A DNA stretch of 64,000 nucleotides from Pholis gunnellus. Lineage: Eukaryota; Chordata; Actinopteri; Perciformes; Pholidae. The notes under the pieces were generated by a model. That model was given only the letters and a program-made list of their open reading frames with translations, ran no database searches and was not told where the DNA came from. Positions 48,758 through 62,622 of the stretch are shown piece by piece. Numbering within the stretch: position 1 is the stretch's first letter; the number at the start of each line of letters is the position of its first letter. A program made the position numbers and the translations under genes. Where the stretch lies: NCBI GenBank assembly GCA_910591455.2, contig OU342823.1, positions 7,491,574 to 7,555,573 on the forward strand, given 5' to 3'.

Positions 48758-49320
48758 AAACAAAGGCAAAAACAATCATCTACAGAGAAACTTTTTAAAC
48801 AACTCAGCCGGCCCGTTCTCACTTCTAACTCTTCAAATACGGCAGCTTGGTCAGTGGCCCTACGAGTCAAACCATGACGTTCTACCTTGCTGTAGTTTTG
48901 GCGGGAGTAAAGGAGGAAGTAAAATCAGGTAACGCAGTATAAAGAGCGATATATAATCTGCAGTCAGTCAGTGCATGTGTAAAAGAAAGAGCTTGTTTGT
49001 CTCACAGTCCAAGTAAAGAATAAAAAAAAACACGAGCCATAATAGTATATTTGCTTTGTTTAATTGCTATAGATGTTAGCTCTGCTTTCACGCCACCTGG
49101 ATAAAAGAAGACGGTCTGTCTTTATATCTTCACAGCATGGCTTATATTAATAGATTTCGTGATGGCGGGGTTCTCATTCATGATTTGTTGAATTGAATTG
49201 TTCTGCCAATCTTCACATGCTGACGATAAAGAGTCCATGAACGTTATACAAACTAACTGGCTTTGCTTAAAGTAAGCACAAGCTGTTCAACATCCATTTT
49301 TATTGTCGATCCTTGTGGCA

Positions 49321-49424
49321 TTCTTGTGGTTCTTTGATGACAAAAATGCTTGAACACAATTTGTGTTAAAAATGCAAACTTTAAGAGGTCCGTTTGAAGG
49401 GAACTTGAGTCACTCACCTCAATT
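49321..49424 (+). repeat. 100-bp dispersed direct repeat, copy 2
   Basis: Same order of blocks as 47975-48075, with small substitutions and a few single-base insertions; same orientation, 1.35 kb apart. Confidence 0.75.
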
Positions 49425-50392
49425 CAGGCCACCGAAGCTGTAAAGTTTGCCCGGGGAAGAGGTCGGGGTTGATGGATGAACCGGACTTTTCATAAAGGTT
49501 TAGCTTCTAGCAGTGTATGAGAACATCGCAGTCCTGGTTACATTGCTCATGTGTCATACTCCATAGCTCCCATGGGTTCAGCCTTGATCTCCTAGTTTAC
49601 CCGCCTCTGGCTCATTCCCGAGTTTTTAAAAACCTCACTGTAGTTCGGTTGCCTTATATAATTGTCATGGTCAATGTTCTTGCCATATGATGGTTTAAGT
49701 ACAGTTAAGTGCAGCGTCATGCTGGCCACTGACTGGAATATACTGTGCTTGATTAGTGGAGAACTGGATTTTGAAAGTAATTTTGATGCTTTTACACCAT
49801 TGAAGCCTATTGTTATTCAAGTCGTAGCTCATGCGCCTGCCGTACTCTGAAGAAGATAAATACAGTAATTTTTCTGGCACTTTTCTCAAGGCTATACATG
49901 GGGTGATTGACACCTTATATACTTTCCTTGACCAAAGCACATACACATCTCCCACTAAAAGGGAATGTGATTTCAATCACCATATAGGAAGGCCTCTCCG
50001 AGCACCAAGGCACTTTTGTTGCATGCATCCTTCAAATAACAAGAACTACATTTTATTTGTCTTGATGGTATTTCTTCAAGAGCACGCCAGGGTTGCATAG
50101 TTTCTTTCTCTTGGTGGGGGTGGAGGGTGTTTTTGTTCTTTTAATCTAATTAGTTTGACAAATAGAAGATGTTGTTATGTCGGTGTGAGAAAACAGCGAG
50201 GTAGAAACTTGCTGTGAAGAAGAGCGACAAAGACTTTCTGCCACCCGCTCCAATCGTATTAGCGACATGATGTTAACAGCGTACATTTCAATTTGCCTCA
50301 TGTGCGTGTCTTCTTTTCTCCAGCGGCAACATTGTCTGCATGTAGGACACAGGCAAATTTGATTTCATGTGATTGAAGGAAGGAAGTAATTG

Positions 50393-50394
<2 letters not shown>

Positions 50395-50438
<44 letters not shown>

Positions 50439-50479
50439 GCGAGAGAGCGAGAGAGAGAGCGAGAGAGAGAGAGAGAGAC
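50395..50479. repeat. (GA)n microsatellite with GCGA interruptions
   Basis: GA repeats broken at intervals by a C in place of an A, five times. Confidence 0.95.
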
Positions 50480-51369
50480 TCATCCTTGAACTGGGCTGAA
50501 ATCGATTGTGTCATACCGAGAGGAAAGTGTGTTCTCCCCGAGGAGAGGTAAAAGGAGTAAAGGACAGAGTGGAGGCAGGAGGTGCAAGAAGGATAAAGTA
50601 TAAAAGAAAAAAAACTAAATCACTCAAAAGGTGCAGAAACACACTGTGGCATGAAGCATAACTGTGTATGCCTGCATTAAGGTAACCCTCATGGCACCTA
50701 CATGGGCAGAAAGCATGTTTGGCTTTCAGAGACCAACAACTCATCATTCTTTCCCTGAGCTTCTGTTCCTTTTTCTCTTTTTGAGATTTTTCGGGTCTTA
50801 TTTGATTATTTTTATACACATTATTTCTGAGATCTATCTGAAGGCTGTCTTGCTGATTTTTTTCCTCTAGAAAACTTAAAGAAAGGAAAACTAATTGAGG
50901 TCTCTGTCACAGATTTAGTTGAGTTGGCAGGAACAATAGGAGCACAAGAATTACATTGCACATCAGGAACGTCATCTTCCTCACCTGTCACTACTGAGCA
51001 CCAGCTGACCTGAATTACCTGCCTGCCCAGCTGCTCCCCATCACTTGTTAGCTCCAGTATGAATATAGGCTATGCACCATTTGGCTGTGCTTCATACTGA
51101 CTTTAAATCTAATGTCACACAGCTGCAGGCAGTAAACACGCTGTATGTAAACTTTAATCTAAGCTTTAAAGTGTTGACAGTGTTGTAATGTTTGGATCCA
51201 TTCACAACAAGTCATGTGAAATATGTTTATTTTTTTTACAGTGGTACATGTGGTGCCTATCAATTCATGGGCCATTTAATCTACAAACTATTTTCTCGAA
51301 TAATCCTTGGGTTTGAAAAATCACACTTTCTCAGAATCAAATGACGTTTTAAAATGTCTTTTCTACAAA

Positions 51370-51500
51370 TATTCCAAACAAATATTCAGTTAACGATCAT
51401 AGAAAACACAGGAAACAAGCACATATTCACATTTAAGAAGCTGGAAGCACAAAATGTTGGCCTTTTAAAAAAAATCTATATTAAAAATAATACCAAAATA
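51370..51500 (+). repeat. Degenerate AATCGATT-type repeat, copy 7
   Basis: Contains acacaggaaacaagcacata and ttcacatttaagaagctgga, a conserved inner part of the family. Ends not seen. Confidence 0.55.
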
Positions 51501-54143
51501 TATGAATTCATTGTTGATCGGAGTGGAAACCCTCCTCAGAAAACACAAAGCGGCACGCTGTCCGTCTGAATTTGGAATCCGTTTCCTTCAGATTTCCAGA
51601 CTTCTTCAGACTTTGCCTGCCTGTTTTGATGATGCTGGCTTTTTGACATTTGCCTGCCTTCACCCTCTAGCTCTATTTCCCTTATCTATCTTAACATTGC
51701 CCGTCTTTTAATCAAATAATAATTGCTTTACCACAATACACAGCCCCATGAGTTTGCACAAGAGTTCAGCTTCCTGAGGAAGACACTAGAGGTGAACGGG
51801 GTAAAACATTGAACTAATATATATCGCTACAAAACTTCAGTTGATTACTGACATTGAGACATATCTTTTTTGTATTACAAGTTTAAACATGCAAATGAAG
51901 CATTATCTTATCAGAGAAATCTGAACATTAGATAAAACCAGGTCCAAAATTATTATTTCATGTCAAAGGTTTTTACAGAGGGAATATGGATGTCTTAGTA
52001 TCACTCTGTATATCAGAAAATACAGCCATAAAAAAATGCTATAAAAACCCATATAGCATCAGAACTGTAAAAGAAGAGTGTAATGAATGGAGTAACCTAA
52101 AATGTTTAATATGAAGGAATTAATTCAGACTTTGAAGGCACGTCAATACCAAAATGTAACTGCTAGATGCTTGCAATAATGCTGACAAAAGAATAAAGAC
52201 TGAGATGACGCAATCTAGTTCTTTCTTTCTTTTTTCAGTCCCTTATTAGTGTAGTATGTATCGAAAAAGTACAGGTAAAAAACAACTACATCACATCAGT
52301 GGCAGTCAGCTAATGCGGTCATTATGAGCGGGAGATACAAAATACACGGGAATGAAACTAACCCATTAATTAAAATTAATGAGGGGAGAAAACAGGTTTG
52401 TTAGTGATCACAAGTCATTCGGAAAACGCTGTCACCAACATTGTTTTTTTTTTTAAATCACCTCCTATCTCAGAAAACAATCGGAACAGAAAAATAGAGC
52501 TCGATATTTCCAATTAATAACAGTGTAGAAAGGCAAGAAAACAAACTGCAAAGATAAAAAAAGAGCGTTCCAGCTGGAAAGGTAATATTTCCAGCATTCT
52601 TCCTGCGACAGATTTCCATAAACACTGGGCTAATTTATACATTGTATTTTTCACAACGGGGATATAAGGGGTTACAATGGGTCTGGATCAGGGCTAGCAA
52701 CTAAAATGTTGCTATGAAGCATCACCAACATGCTCTATCATTATGTAAATTAATGCATTTCATCAGGCGTGTATGGAGACCTCAAGTGTTGTTGACAGGC
52801 CAAGGCTACAAATGGGTTGTTGTACAAGGTTGCTCCTATATGGACAATAGTAAATGTCAATATCTGTTTGGTCTCATTATTAAGCAGTTGATCATTAGAC
52901 CTTTGAACCTTGAATAGGATCCATCTTCCAATATAGAACATGTAAGGTGACAGAACAATACTAGAACATTTTTCCATGTCTTTTCGACTACAATTGAGCA
53001 AAGACCGAAGAAAAGAAAAAAACTCACTGGGACTGCTTACAATTTTATAATTTCACAAGTCACATTCATGCAAGTCCTCAAGAAAACTGGGAGGAATTGG
53101 AAAACCCAAAAGTATTTCCCCAGTTCAAAAATATGCTCGTTTAGTGCTTTGTAATTAGCAATCACATAATAAAATGCATTTAAAAAATGGGAAAAATACT
53201 TTTGATCCATATTGGAGTTAATTCGAATTTTTGGAGAAACTATATAAATGATAAAAATAAAAATAGCTTTTTTTTGCTATTTTCATGATTAATTCTGAGA
53301 AAGAAATTATTACAAAAGGAAACTGAAATAACCATCTTTTTAGTACTTTTTCACCTAAACAACATTAGGCTGTGTCTCTGTCTTTCTCCTCTTCTGCTCT
53401 CCTGTAATCACAAGCCAGCACTTGCCAGAGGTCAAAGCGTCATGGTGGTGGTTGATGTGGGTAATGGTGTGGATAAATGGACACTGATGCTTTTCCCAAC
53501 TCAGCCACTCACTCACGGTCAAATGAATCCCCTGACACGCTGAGAGACAGAACCCAAGAAGAAGAGAGAGAAAGCAGAAGTAAACACTACTGACTTTCAT
53601 CTCCCTCTGTCATTTTCTCTGGAACCAAAAGCTTTTCACTTTGAACTCTTTGATGGAAAATGTCTTTGGTCATTCTCAGTTTGATGCTGGCAGTGTGCGA
53701 GATGATAGGATCCATACGCTAAGGAAGTGCTTTGCATATTTGAAGTGTTGAATTTTTCCGTTATTTATCTAAATGTTATGCATTTAATATGGAAATAAAC
53801 ATTCTTTGAAACACTCAAGGGGTTTGCTTTTCCAACTGGTAGTTTAAATGGTCCAATATCGCAGTAAAATGTGATCATTTCAAATCACAACAATGAGTTA
53901 TACCTGAAATAAGTGTAAGGAAGTGGAGAGAGAGTCTTTATTAAGTATAACTGTAGCCTACAAAGGCGTGATTTTTGCAGGCCATATTTAATCTTTTACA
54001 TATCCCGGTTAACATCAATAAAGGTGTATCGCAACACTACTAAAAATCAACAAAACGTAACATCTAGTCAGAGTCAGTAGCCCGTCGAAACCATATGATT
54101 GGTCACGTTTCAACGCGTCAGAGCGCTGAAAAAAGTATAGTTA

Positions 54144-54209
54144 GATAGTTAGCCTAGCTTGCTAGCTTCCACTTCCAAGATAGTTAGCCTAGCTTACTAG
54201 CTTCCATTT
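54144..54209 (+). repeat. 35-bp tandem duplication
   Basis: gatagttagcctagctt and the following ctagcttcca recur with period 35 and one G/A difference inside the repeated block. Confidence 0.85.
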
Positions 54210-56559
54210 TATTAGTCAAATACATATTTAAACAAATGGTCAGCCCAGATATTGAATGTTACATAACCAACATTATGTGGGCTTGTTGGGGGATAACATC
54301 TTGCATCAGTGCTTGTAGGCAATACAGGGCTGTGCTTCTGTCATTAGCAAACCACAGACGTTGGCAGCTTGTGTTGTAGCTTTTCAATGCCAGCCCTTAG
54401 ATGTTAGTCAACCGCAGCCATAGAAAACGCCTACCCAGAGGCCTGAAGCTTTGACACGGTTTCCACAATTATTATATCCAAACTTTTTTTTTTGCTTTAT
54501 TTTTTCATTTGAAAAAGATTAAAGGGGAGGCTCTGAGAATTTAGATTTCTATAAGTTTAAATTACTTTATTTTTAAACCAAATAAGGTGAAATAAATCAT
54601 ATTTTCCAACCAAATATGAGAGAACAAGGCCTGCTTCAATAGTAGCAGATTGTTGCTGAGTCTGCAGATCCTTTGATAATAAAAAAAAATGTAAAATCCA
54701 ATTTTTAAGATTTCTTAAATTTACAATTATCGACCTGTAGTGGTGATAACGGAGTGGTGGCTGCAACAGATAAATAACACGACAATCAGTTTAATCACAT
54801 TAAATATTCAATCAACTAATTTATAGGGTTTATTTAATTTTTTTTTGTCATTTTGTTTCTTGTTTTTTTCAATATGTGCTTTATTTTCTATTTCCTTTTC
54901 TCTTACATATTTATGTGATGCAATAATACACCAAAGCAAAACCTACCAGCAGTAAACCGGATTCTGATTGTCAAAGATGTAATAAATATGAATAAATAAA
55001 TAATAAAAACAGTGAAAATAGTGAAAAACAGTCAACGTCTTACTTAACACATGCAGCTTTAGGGTTAATGAAGAAGAGAAGAGCAAAAGTAGAAATTGGA
55101 CATGGTCGTCTTTTTTTCCCGTCCGTGTCATCTAATTGATCAAAGCAACCTTTTCCACCTTTAGGCAGGATATATGGTAAATCCCTCCTTCCTGGCCAAC
55201 ACTTGCCACTCATCTCGATGAGCTAACATAAGATTACACCCTGCCTGAGGCCGGTGTGATCAGCATCCATGAGGAGACACGGCAGCAGCAGAAACAGGAG
55301 GAGCAGATGGTGAAAAATTACAACATCTGCAGAACAACGTTAATTGGGTCTTGTCTCTGGCATATCTACGTGTGATTGTTCCTTCCTGCTGTGTGCCGTC
55401 CTATAACTACAACCTAACACGCTGTCTTCCATCAACACACATCGTATACATCCCGAAGCGCCAATAACATCAAAGAAATGATTTGTTTTATAATAAAGCC
55501 TACTTGTATATTATTAATGTGATACATTTGCATATCAAAGCTTAGATTTGGAACTAATTAATGCTACAGTGAATCCATTGTGTCTCCTACACATACACAC
55601 ATACACACACACTTCTACAAACTAATTTCCAGCTCAGAAATAAAGCAGCTCCCATTGTATTCATGCCATAGGGCTTGCCATGAAAACAATATGGCTGCCA
55701 AATTACTCTTGGTAGCCATAGAAACAAATACCTGTTTATATGGCCACTGCTGCCTTCTCATTATAGCACATAATGCAGAAATGGTAAACTGAGATGATGA
55801 CAAGCTTTTTGCAATAAATCCTCTCAAGGCCAGCCTTACACGTTGCCATGTTGACCTTTTTTCACTCTCCATCTGCGATCCTGCAATAAGGTCTTTTTTT
55901 ATTGCTCCTGCTTTCCGGCCTCACTTCGTCTCATACACCTTGATAGCGCGACTCTTACCGTTAATGAACGTTATTGACAATTTGTCTACAAATGCAGTTC
56001 TGCATGAATGTGTCAAATCTTGGAAAACGCAATACATCAATATTCCATCCATATATCTACTCTCATCTTAGTTACAGGGTTGCTAACCCATTTCATAACC
56101 TTCAGCCATTAAAACTACTTTGATGTGTTACACCACATGTTGAGGTGATATTTGAGTGATTCAGGCGATCAAATTTAATGAATTCCCATCACTTCATGTC
56201 TCCACTTGACCTAGAAATACCAGTGATGAGCCTCCTGTGGCTGCACTCAAGTTTATCTCGATCTGGTATCATTGCCTGCATTTTATCTGCACTTAGCGTT
56301 GCATCTAGAAGAGCATAACTTAAACATTACACCCTCTTCCAGGAAGTGAATATAATGGTATTGTCATACAAAGTGATATACATGTGTTTACTGTGTATTA
56401 TAACGATGAGTATTGACTACCAAGGTAAGTTTAATTGCAGTAGTTAACTAAAAACCTACCCATTGATTGTCCCTAAAAGTCTAAAACACACCTAAAACAC
56501 ATCTTATTAATACATTCCAGGAATTAAAGGAGGTTTTGTTTGTTGAGTCAAGTTGTCAC

Positions 56560-57010
56560 CCATTGGTTTGTGGATAATGGTTTTGAAGCCTAGAGTTCAG
56601 CATTTTGGCCGTCGCCATCTTGGTTTTTTGCAACCTGAAGACACATGAGAAGGTGAAAAAAAGTACAACCGAATGCTGCACTTTCAGGCAACCAAAATGT
56701 TACAATTAACTTTCAAGAACTGAAAACACATTGTAAAAGGGTTAAAGTTGTAAGACAAAATGCAGATAACTCCCAGACTGGACAGTACTGTGGTAGCAAC
56801 CTTTCAATCACAAGGTAGCCCCGCCCTAAAGCATACCATAAAGTCATGTTCACAATGTTTACTGAGGTAATAAATCAAGTGAGTAGTCATTTCCCCATAG
56901 AATTCTATACAATCAGACTGTTTTTTGCAACCGGAGGAGTCGCCCCCTGATGGCCACTTGAGGCACTTCAGCATTGGCTTCGGTTTTCAGACTCGAAAGT
57001 GGCCGCCTGA
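56560..57010 (+). repeat. Dispersed repeat family B, copy 3
   Basis: Contains cacccattggtttgtggata, a 32-base block at 56852-56883 identical to 9249-9280, and gcaaccggaggagtcgcccc. Same orientation as copy 1 and similar overall length. Confidence 0.7.
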
Positions 57011-58699
57011 TGTTTGCAGTTTTCTTCCTCATTGCTTTTATTGGTGCATTGCTACATTTCTTGGCACATTGCCACCACATATTGTTGGAGAAGCTTTTGG
57101 CAGGACAGTGTATCACACATGAACGCCCACATGAACCTGTGTGCACCAAGTACTCAGAGACTCGCTGCTAAAGCAATACTCCACACTAAATTACCTTCTT
57201 TTTTTCCCCCCATACAAATAATCTCAGATTCTTGTTGTCATGTATTGCTGATACAGGTGATTGTTCCAACAATACTTATACTATATTAGAAACTGCTTTT
57301 TCTGCTCAAAACTGGTGTGTATGTGTCCCTCATCTCTCCTTAACAAGTAATACAGAAACATCCATCAATCACAGAGACCATGAGTTCTATATTTCACATT
57401 ATTACATTTACCTCACCCTTTGACAGGACACACATGCAATCATTAAGTGATGTAGTTTTCATGTAAGCAACCAGTAAAAAGGTGCATCATCGCTGCAGGT
57501 TCCAGTCAAAGGAGACCAGTCTGATGATTAAGAGCTTGACGGCTGCATCAGTTTGATTTCAGCTCAGTGTAGCTTCGCCAAGCCAAACATAATCTAGCGT
57601 CAATGTACCACCAAGGAGGTGGCAGTTTATCATAACATAATGTACTTCAAAATGTTTTCCTAAAGTCTGCATTGCGTGTGTGTGTCCATATATCCACATT
57701 TTAGTTTCAAAAGGAGATTCAATGTATTTGTGAATCCAAGGAATCGTTTATCTTATGTAAGGAAGTCCGGTTTGGAGGTGAAACCAGGCTGATTGTGTTG
57801 GGATTCCTTTGATTCTGGCTTGCAAAAAAGCTTTGATGATTTTCTTTGAATGTCAACAAACCTCACGCTGATGGGTTTCCACATCACACTGACGCACACA
57901 CACACACACACACACGCACACACACACACGCACGCACATGCACGCACAAAAGCCTTTTACAAATAGCATAAGAGCCTTTTACAAATAGAAATATATACAA
58001 AAATGATTGTTGAAAATGACTCGCTAAATGACTTTGGTTGCTGTGGTGCTTTAATTGATGCTCTGTGTCCTATGCTGACTTAACTAGAAGCGTATCCGTA
58101 GTAATTTGATTATTCTGATAAAATATATATATATATTTTTTTACAAATTTGATCAGGTTCCTCTAGTGGTGAAAAGAAAACGTAATAAAAGTTAGAAAAT
58201 TTGATTGCTTTTTGGAAGAACAATAAGCCTTGTTGTCGAATTACTGAGTTTTTTGTTTGCTGACATGCATTAGTCACAATTGAAGTAATATTGTCAAACT
58301 TGCTTTCACACAGAATGCATTCATTTCCCAAAATCCATGAACATTTTTTTTTTATTGCAGCACATTTTTCAAATGCTAGAACAATGTTTTCAAAACATTT
58401 AAAAACAGAATGAAGATGCATTTCTGCAGCAACCATGCTGAGATATATAGAAAGTCTTAGCAGAATTGTTACAGTAAAATGTAATAACTATTCCAAACAC
58501 AGCTGATTTCAATTTCATCTGAAAGCCTTCCCAGGCGTTGGGTTTTTAGTTTCTGCATCAAATAGACAAAAGGGGACAGAATATTGATTCATCTGAAAAT
58601 TCATTGAAACTTCACAGATAAAAGTTCGTAATTTCTGAAATGTTTGTTTTTTGGGTCAGTATGATAATGTAGCCTAAAAGGGGTTCTTAGTCTTTTGTA

Positions 58700-58890
58700 A
58701 CTTAAAAGAACAGTGTGTCGCATTTAGGGGGAACCATTGGCAGAATGTATAATTGTAGCAGATGACGACTGAAATGTGATAATACCGGTGATGATAAATA
58801 GTCTTTTCTTTCCAATTTGAACTGATAAACTTCTTCCAGAATCCTCCAGGTCACTATTGAGGTCTGATACCTGGTTTCTTTCAACAGACT
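58700..58890 (+). repeat. Dispersed repeat family C, fragment 2
   Basis: acagtgtgtcgcatttaggg followed by ccattggcagaatgtata; related to the 20515-20600 fragment in the tfr1 intron. Confidence 0.5.
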
Positions 58891-58983
58891 CAGAGGAAAA
58901 CACTGTAAACATTTGCCATTAAAATGTACATTACTTAAGAAGCCATGTTTAAAATGTCAAATTTAAATTGTTGTTGTGATTGT

Positions 58984-59394
58984 AGTGTTTGCTGTTTGCG
59001 CCAAATAAACACTGTACCCTTTTCTCATTAGCAAGAAGTCAGAAGAAAGGTCTCTTCTAGACCCAACCTTGACGCTGACCTGTGATTTTGACAACTTTAC
59101 CCAGGAGGCAAAGGGGTGGGGGAAAGTGGGCAGTTGTGTCTGTCTGCAGGATCGAAGGCCCACTGCGAGCCGAAACATCTCCACATGCTAAGAGGACATC
59201 CAGCCGATCTTTGAAACAAGAACCTAAAGAAGCCTCTTCGTTCACTTGGGCTCCAACTAAGACTGAAGAAGTTTGAATCTTGTAAAATTTAAATGAAAGA
59301 TAGTTGTTAAGATGGGAGTGGTTTGCTGTTTGCACCAAATATATACTGCACCCTTTTCTCATTAGCAAGAAGACAGAAGAAAGGTCTCCTTTAG
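58984..59394 (+). repeat. 77-bp direct repeat pair 334 bases apart
   Basis: 58984-59060 and 59318-59394 share gtttgctgtttg, cccttttctcattagcaaga and cagaagaaaggtct. About 85 percent identical by eye; the spacer between them is unique. Confidence 0.8.
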
Positions 59395-61711
59395 TCTGGA
59401 CACAACTTCTACAACTTCTGCCACGTTTCCACAGTAGCTGTAAACAGACAAACCAAACATGACAAAAAGGAGTAAAATAAATTGGGCTGTAAATATGTAT
59501 TATGCCACTGACCAAAAAAACATTCTCCTTTGATCCATCACTGCCTGCCATTATAAATCCAAATTACGTATTCAGGGTCATATTTCATTACTTTGCTGGT
59601 GCAGGGTTATCTCCCAAATTACTTTTTCCATTTCAAAATCTGATCCATTTTGTGCCACTGCATCCAAAATGTAGATGTACAGATAACTATCTTTGTAATT
59701 TACAACAACAACAAAATAAATAATTTAATATATCCATTTGGCTGAGTATTTGCAGCCCACTAGATTGATGCTCTGATGCCCACCAGTGTTATCCACATGA
59801 TTGTAAAGAGTATGAAAACAAAGTTGTAAAGAAAACATTATTTTCAGAGAATTAAGCCTATGATATTGTATAACCCCAATTGCACAGCTATATGTATAAT
59901 GCATTGGTAAAAATGACATATTCTTAATCAAAGGGATATTAGTCCCTTGAGAGACAAAGGTTCTGGGTAATGTGTCCTATACTTAAGTGTTCATGAACAC
60001 TGCTACATTTTTTATAAAGCAAATTTCATTAAATTTAATTATATTGTTAATAATTAATTTCTCACTAGAGGTGTAAGAGTGCAACTTTTTCAAAGGTTAC
60101 CTTTGAAATCAAAGGAAAGTACAAATGGCAACGTGTGTTATAAGTACATGTGTTTCAGTACATTACCTGCATCATAACTGCAAGGCCTGTCATTTCATCT
60201 GACTGCTCCCACCAGAATAACGGCATAATAGGTGCTTTATTTAAATTGTTAAGACTTATGTCGATGCTTTCCTGATGGCGACAAGCAATTGACGTAGCGT
60301 AGTATATTTGGATGCAAAGTGAAGGCTTTCTCATTGCCATATGCAGATATTGTAGAAAAAAGCAGTTTGCAAGAAGAGTTGACATACAAAACAAAAAGTC
60401 CAATACTGCATCATCCAATACTGACGTTCATGTCTGGCAACTGGGTTTGAATAATTTCTGTTTTCTCCACCAAGAGCTGATACGATCAGTCGTTTAGTTC
60501 CAAAGCAGAAAGTACTGTAGTGGGATATTGAGTCGCCGACTCAGCCATCGACATGTTGAGAGCCGTTGCCCATGGTCAAGAGAAGTCTCTGCAATGTTTT
60601 CTTTTTCTGATTCAATTTACAGTGTAACATGAATATAGTCAAACAAAAAAGACTAAAAAACTAAAGATCCATTAGGACCAATGGAAGGATGACATTTGAA
60701 ATAAGCCAACGCTCAGAAACTATGTTCAAATCAAAGAGGATTACTTAACGGACCATTATATAAATGTAATTTACAGAGAGGGCAGAGGTCCCTATGTGCT
60801 ACCTAAACGCTGGCAATGGAGGAAGGCAGATTTAAAGGTATTCCTGAAGAGCAGCGGTGTGTTTTTTGTAATCTCTGGGAATCATTTGATTGAAAAAATT
60901 CAGTTGAGCAAGCCGGATTTGTTTTGGTTGTCTGAATGTAATATGTTGAGTTGGCTTTTTTATGAGTAGATGTTTTTTGCTGTTACAAGATTTCTAGAAA
61001 ATGCTTTGAAACAAAGACAGAGAACACTGTATGCAACATAAAACGATAATTTTACTATGGAATTAGTGGAACTGTTTGCTATGACGGTCATGTGGTCATC
61101 CTGGTCATTGTTGTTGTCCAGTCTTGTAAGTCCATATGGGCTGGACACCATCTGGGGCAGGACACTCAAATACATAAATCAATCAATCAATGCACAAGGG
61201 CAGGGATTGAGCTAATACCATTGATGCATTACTATTTATATTATTATAATTATAATTACATTTCTTTACCCCTTACATCAAACCTTAACCCTATAAGCCG
61301 ATAAATCCCTCTGATGCTGGAGAATATATTTCATATATCAATTGTCTTGATTTACTTGGTTTGAAATAAGGATTGGCCTACATAGTATTTCAAATGAGCC
61401 CATGAAGCAATCAGTCCTTGTCCCTTTGGCTATGACAGGTTGATCCTTGCAGGCACCGTATAGATTATCTCCTGTTGACAGGAGGAATCTCTGATTTATT
61501 ATAATTAGATGCATGTACAGTGGTACAGCAGTAGTGTTTGGATCGATCATGAAGGTTTACACTGGTTAATGTGATGAAAAGTGGAGTTTTGCTGTCTACA
61601 CGCACCTGTCACACATCATTCCACTAAGTTTCCCTTAATTATCCTGGCGAATTCTGTTATACAATGCTTTCATTGACAGTCTGAGAACATCACACACATG
61701 CATCCTCAAAG

Positions 61712-61714
<3 letters not shown>

Positions 61715-61782
<68 letters not shown>

Positions 61783-61825
61783 CATACACACAAACACACA
61801 CACACACACACACACCCACACACAC
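61715..61825. repeat. (CA)n microsatellite upstream of the opsin
   Basis: About 110 bases of CA with a few substitutions at the 3' end. Confidence 0.95.
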
Positions 61826-61829
61826 CACC

Positions 61830-62234
61830 TCGCTGCCTCGTGTTGAGGGTTTTCGTCCCCCAGCGCGTTAAAAGGTGCTTTGAGTAATAAAAGCTCAGGC
61901 GCACTTAGCGCTCCACCGGTCGCCGCGCAAGAAAAGGAGCGCTCCTCTCTGGACCCGGGACGCTCGGCGGAGGGGCGGATCTAACATGACCCCGGCATCT
62001 GCTGTCTGAAGCCTCACTCGATCGCCAAGAAGCTGTTTTGGACTTGACAGCCCACCGTTTATTAGTTCTTCCGTTTATTAAAAACTGCCACATGCGCGCA
62101 CGGTGTAACAGAGGATCCCCCCGTGCGCCTTCGCCTCTCCAGATGGGTTAGTGGAGTCCACAGCACCGAGACCGGATGGTTCCGTCCTGTGGTGCAAACT
62201 TCGGGCTGGTGCAAACTTCGCGGCTCAGCCCGGT
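61830..62234 (+). promoter_or_regulatory. Opsin 5'UTR and presumed promoter
   Basis: GC and CpG content rise sharply after the CA tract and stay high into the coding exon, as expected for a promoter and 5' exon. A minimal upstream ORF (ATG GGT TAG at 62143-62151) precedes the main start. No TATA box identified and the start site is unknown. Confidence 0.5.
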
Positions 62235-62622
62235 ATGATCGTTTGCAACGTGAGCCTGAGCTGTGTGCACTGTCCCGGGGGAGGAGCCGGTGGCACCGCG
62301 GCGACCGCGACGGACGCGTACGAGGAGGCGTCCGGTTCTCTCCCTCCTCCGTCCCTGAGCCCGAAGGGGCACCTGGTGGTGGCGGTGTGCCTCGGCTTCA
62401 TCGGCACCTTTGGGTTCCTCAGTAACTTCCTGGTGCTCACGCTGTTCTGTCGGTACCGGGCTCTGCGCACGCCCATGAACCTCTTGCTGGTGAGCATCTC
62501 TGCGAGCGACCTGCTGGTTAGCATGCTGGGCACCCCGTTCAGCTTTGCGGCCAGCACCCAGGGGCGGTGGCTGATCGGACGCGCTGGGTGCATTTGGTAC
62601 GGGTTCGTTAACGCATGTTTAG
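62235..62622 (+). CDS. tmtops: TMT (teleost multiple tissue) opsin, first coding exon
   Basis: Encodes the first 129 residues of a non-visual opsin, a retinal-binding G-protein-coupled receptor of the encephalopsin/TMT group. The exon ends in phase 1 at a gtaagc donor after the Leu of ACLG. Visible: N-glycosylation sequon N5-V-S, TM1 about 45-70 with the conserved Asn in LSNF, TM2 with the conserved Asp in SASDLL, the extracellular motif ASTQGRWLIGRAGC and the disulfide Cys at the start of TM3. Counting from that Cys as rhodopsin position 110, position 113 is Tyr, not the Glu counterion of visual opsins, as is usual for this group. ATG at 62235 is the only in-frame Met before TM1 and has a purine at -3. 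The retinal-binding Lys lies in later exons beyond the window. TMT over OPN3 is judged from recalled family sequences; the subtype cannot be assigned. Confidence 0.87.

Larger units (their letters stand above)
57011..61714. other. Gene-free region, part 3
   Basis: No recognisable exon. Open frames such as 58110-58436 and 60155-60418 (both minus) show no known domain and are interpreted as chance. It contains a CA tract (about 57893-57930), a family C repeat fragment (about 58700-58890) and a 77-bp direct repeat pair. Confidence 0.5.

Noticed and set aside
58110..58436. 108-residue Cys-containing minus-strand open frame
   Set aside because: Not recognised as any family, no splice or promoter context, AT-rich surroundings; most likely chance.
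62123..62425. Second open frame over the opsin exon
   Set aside because: Arg/Gly-rich shadow in another frame of a GC-rich coding exon.
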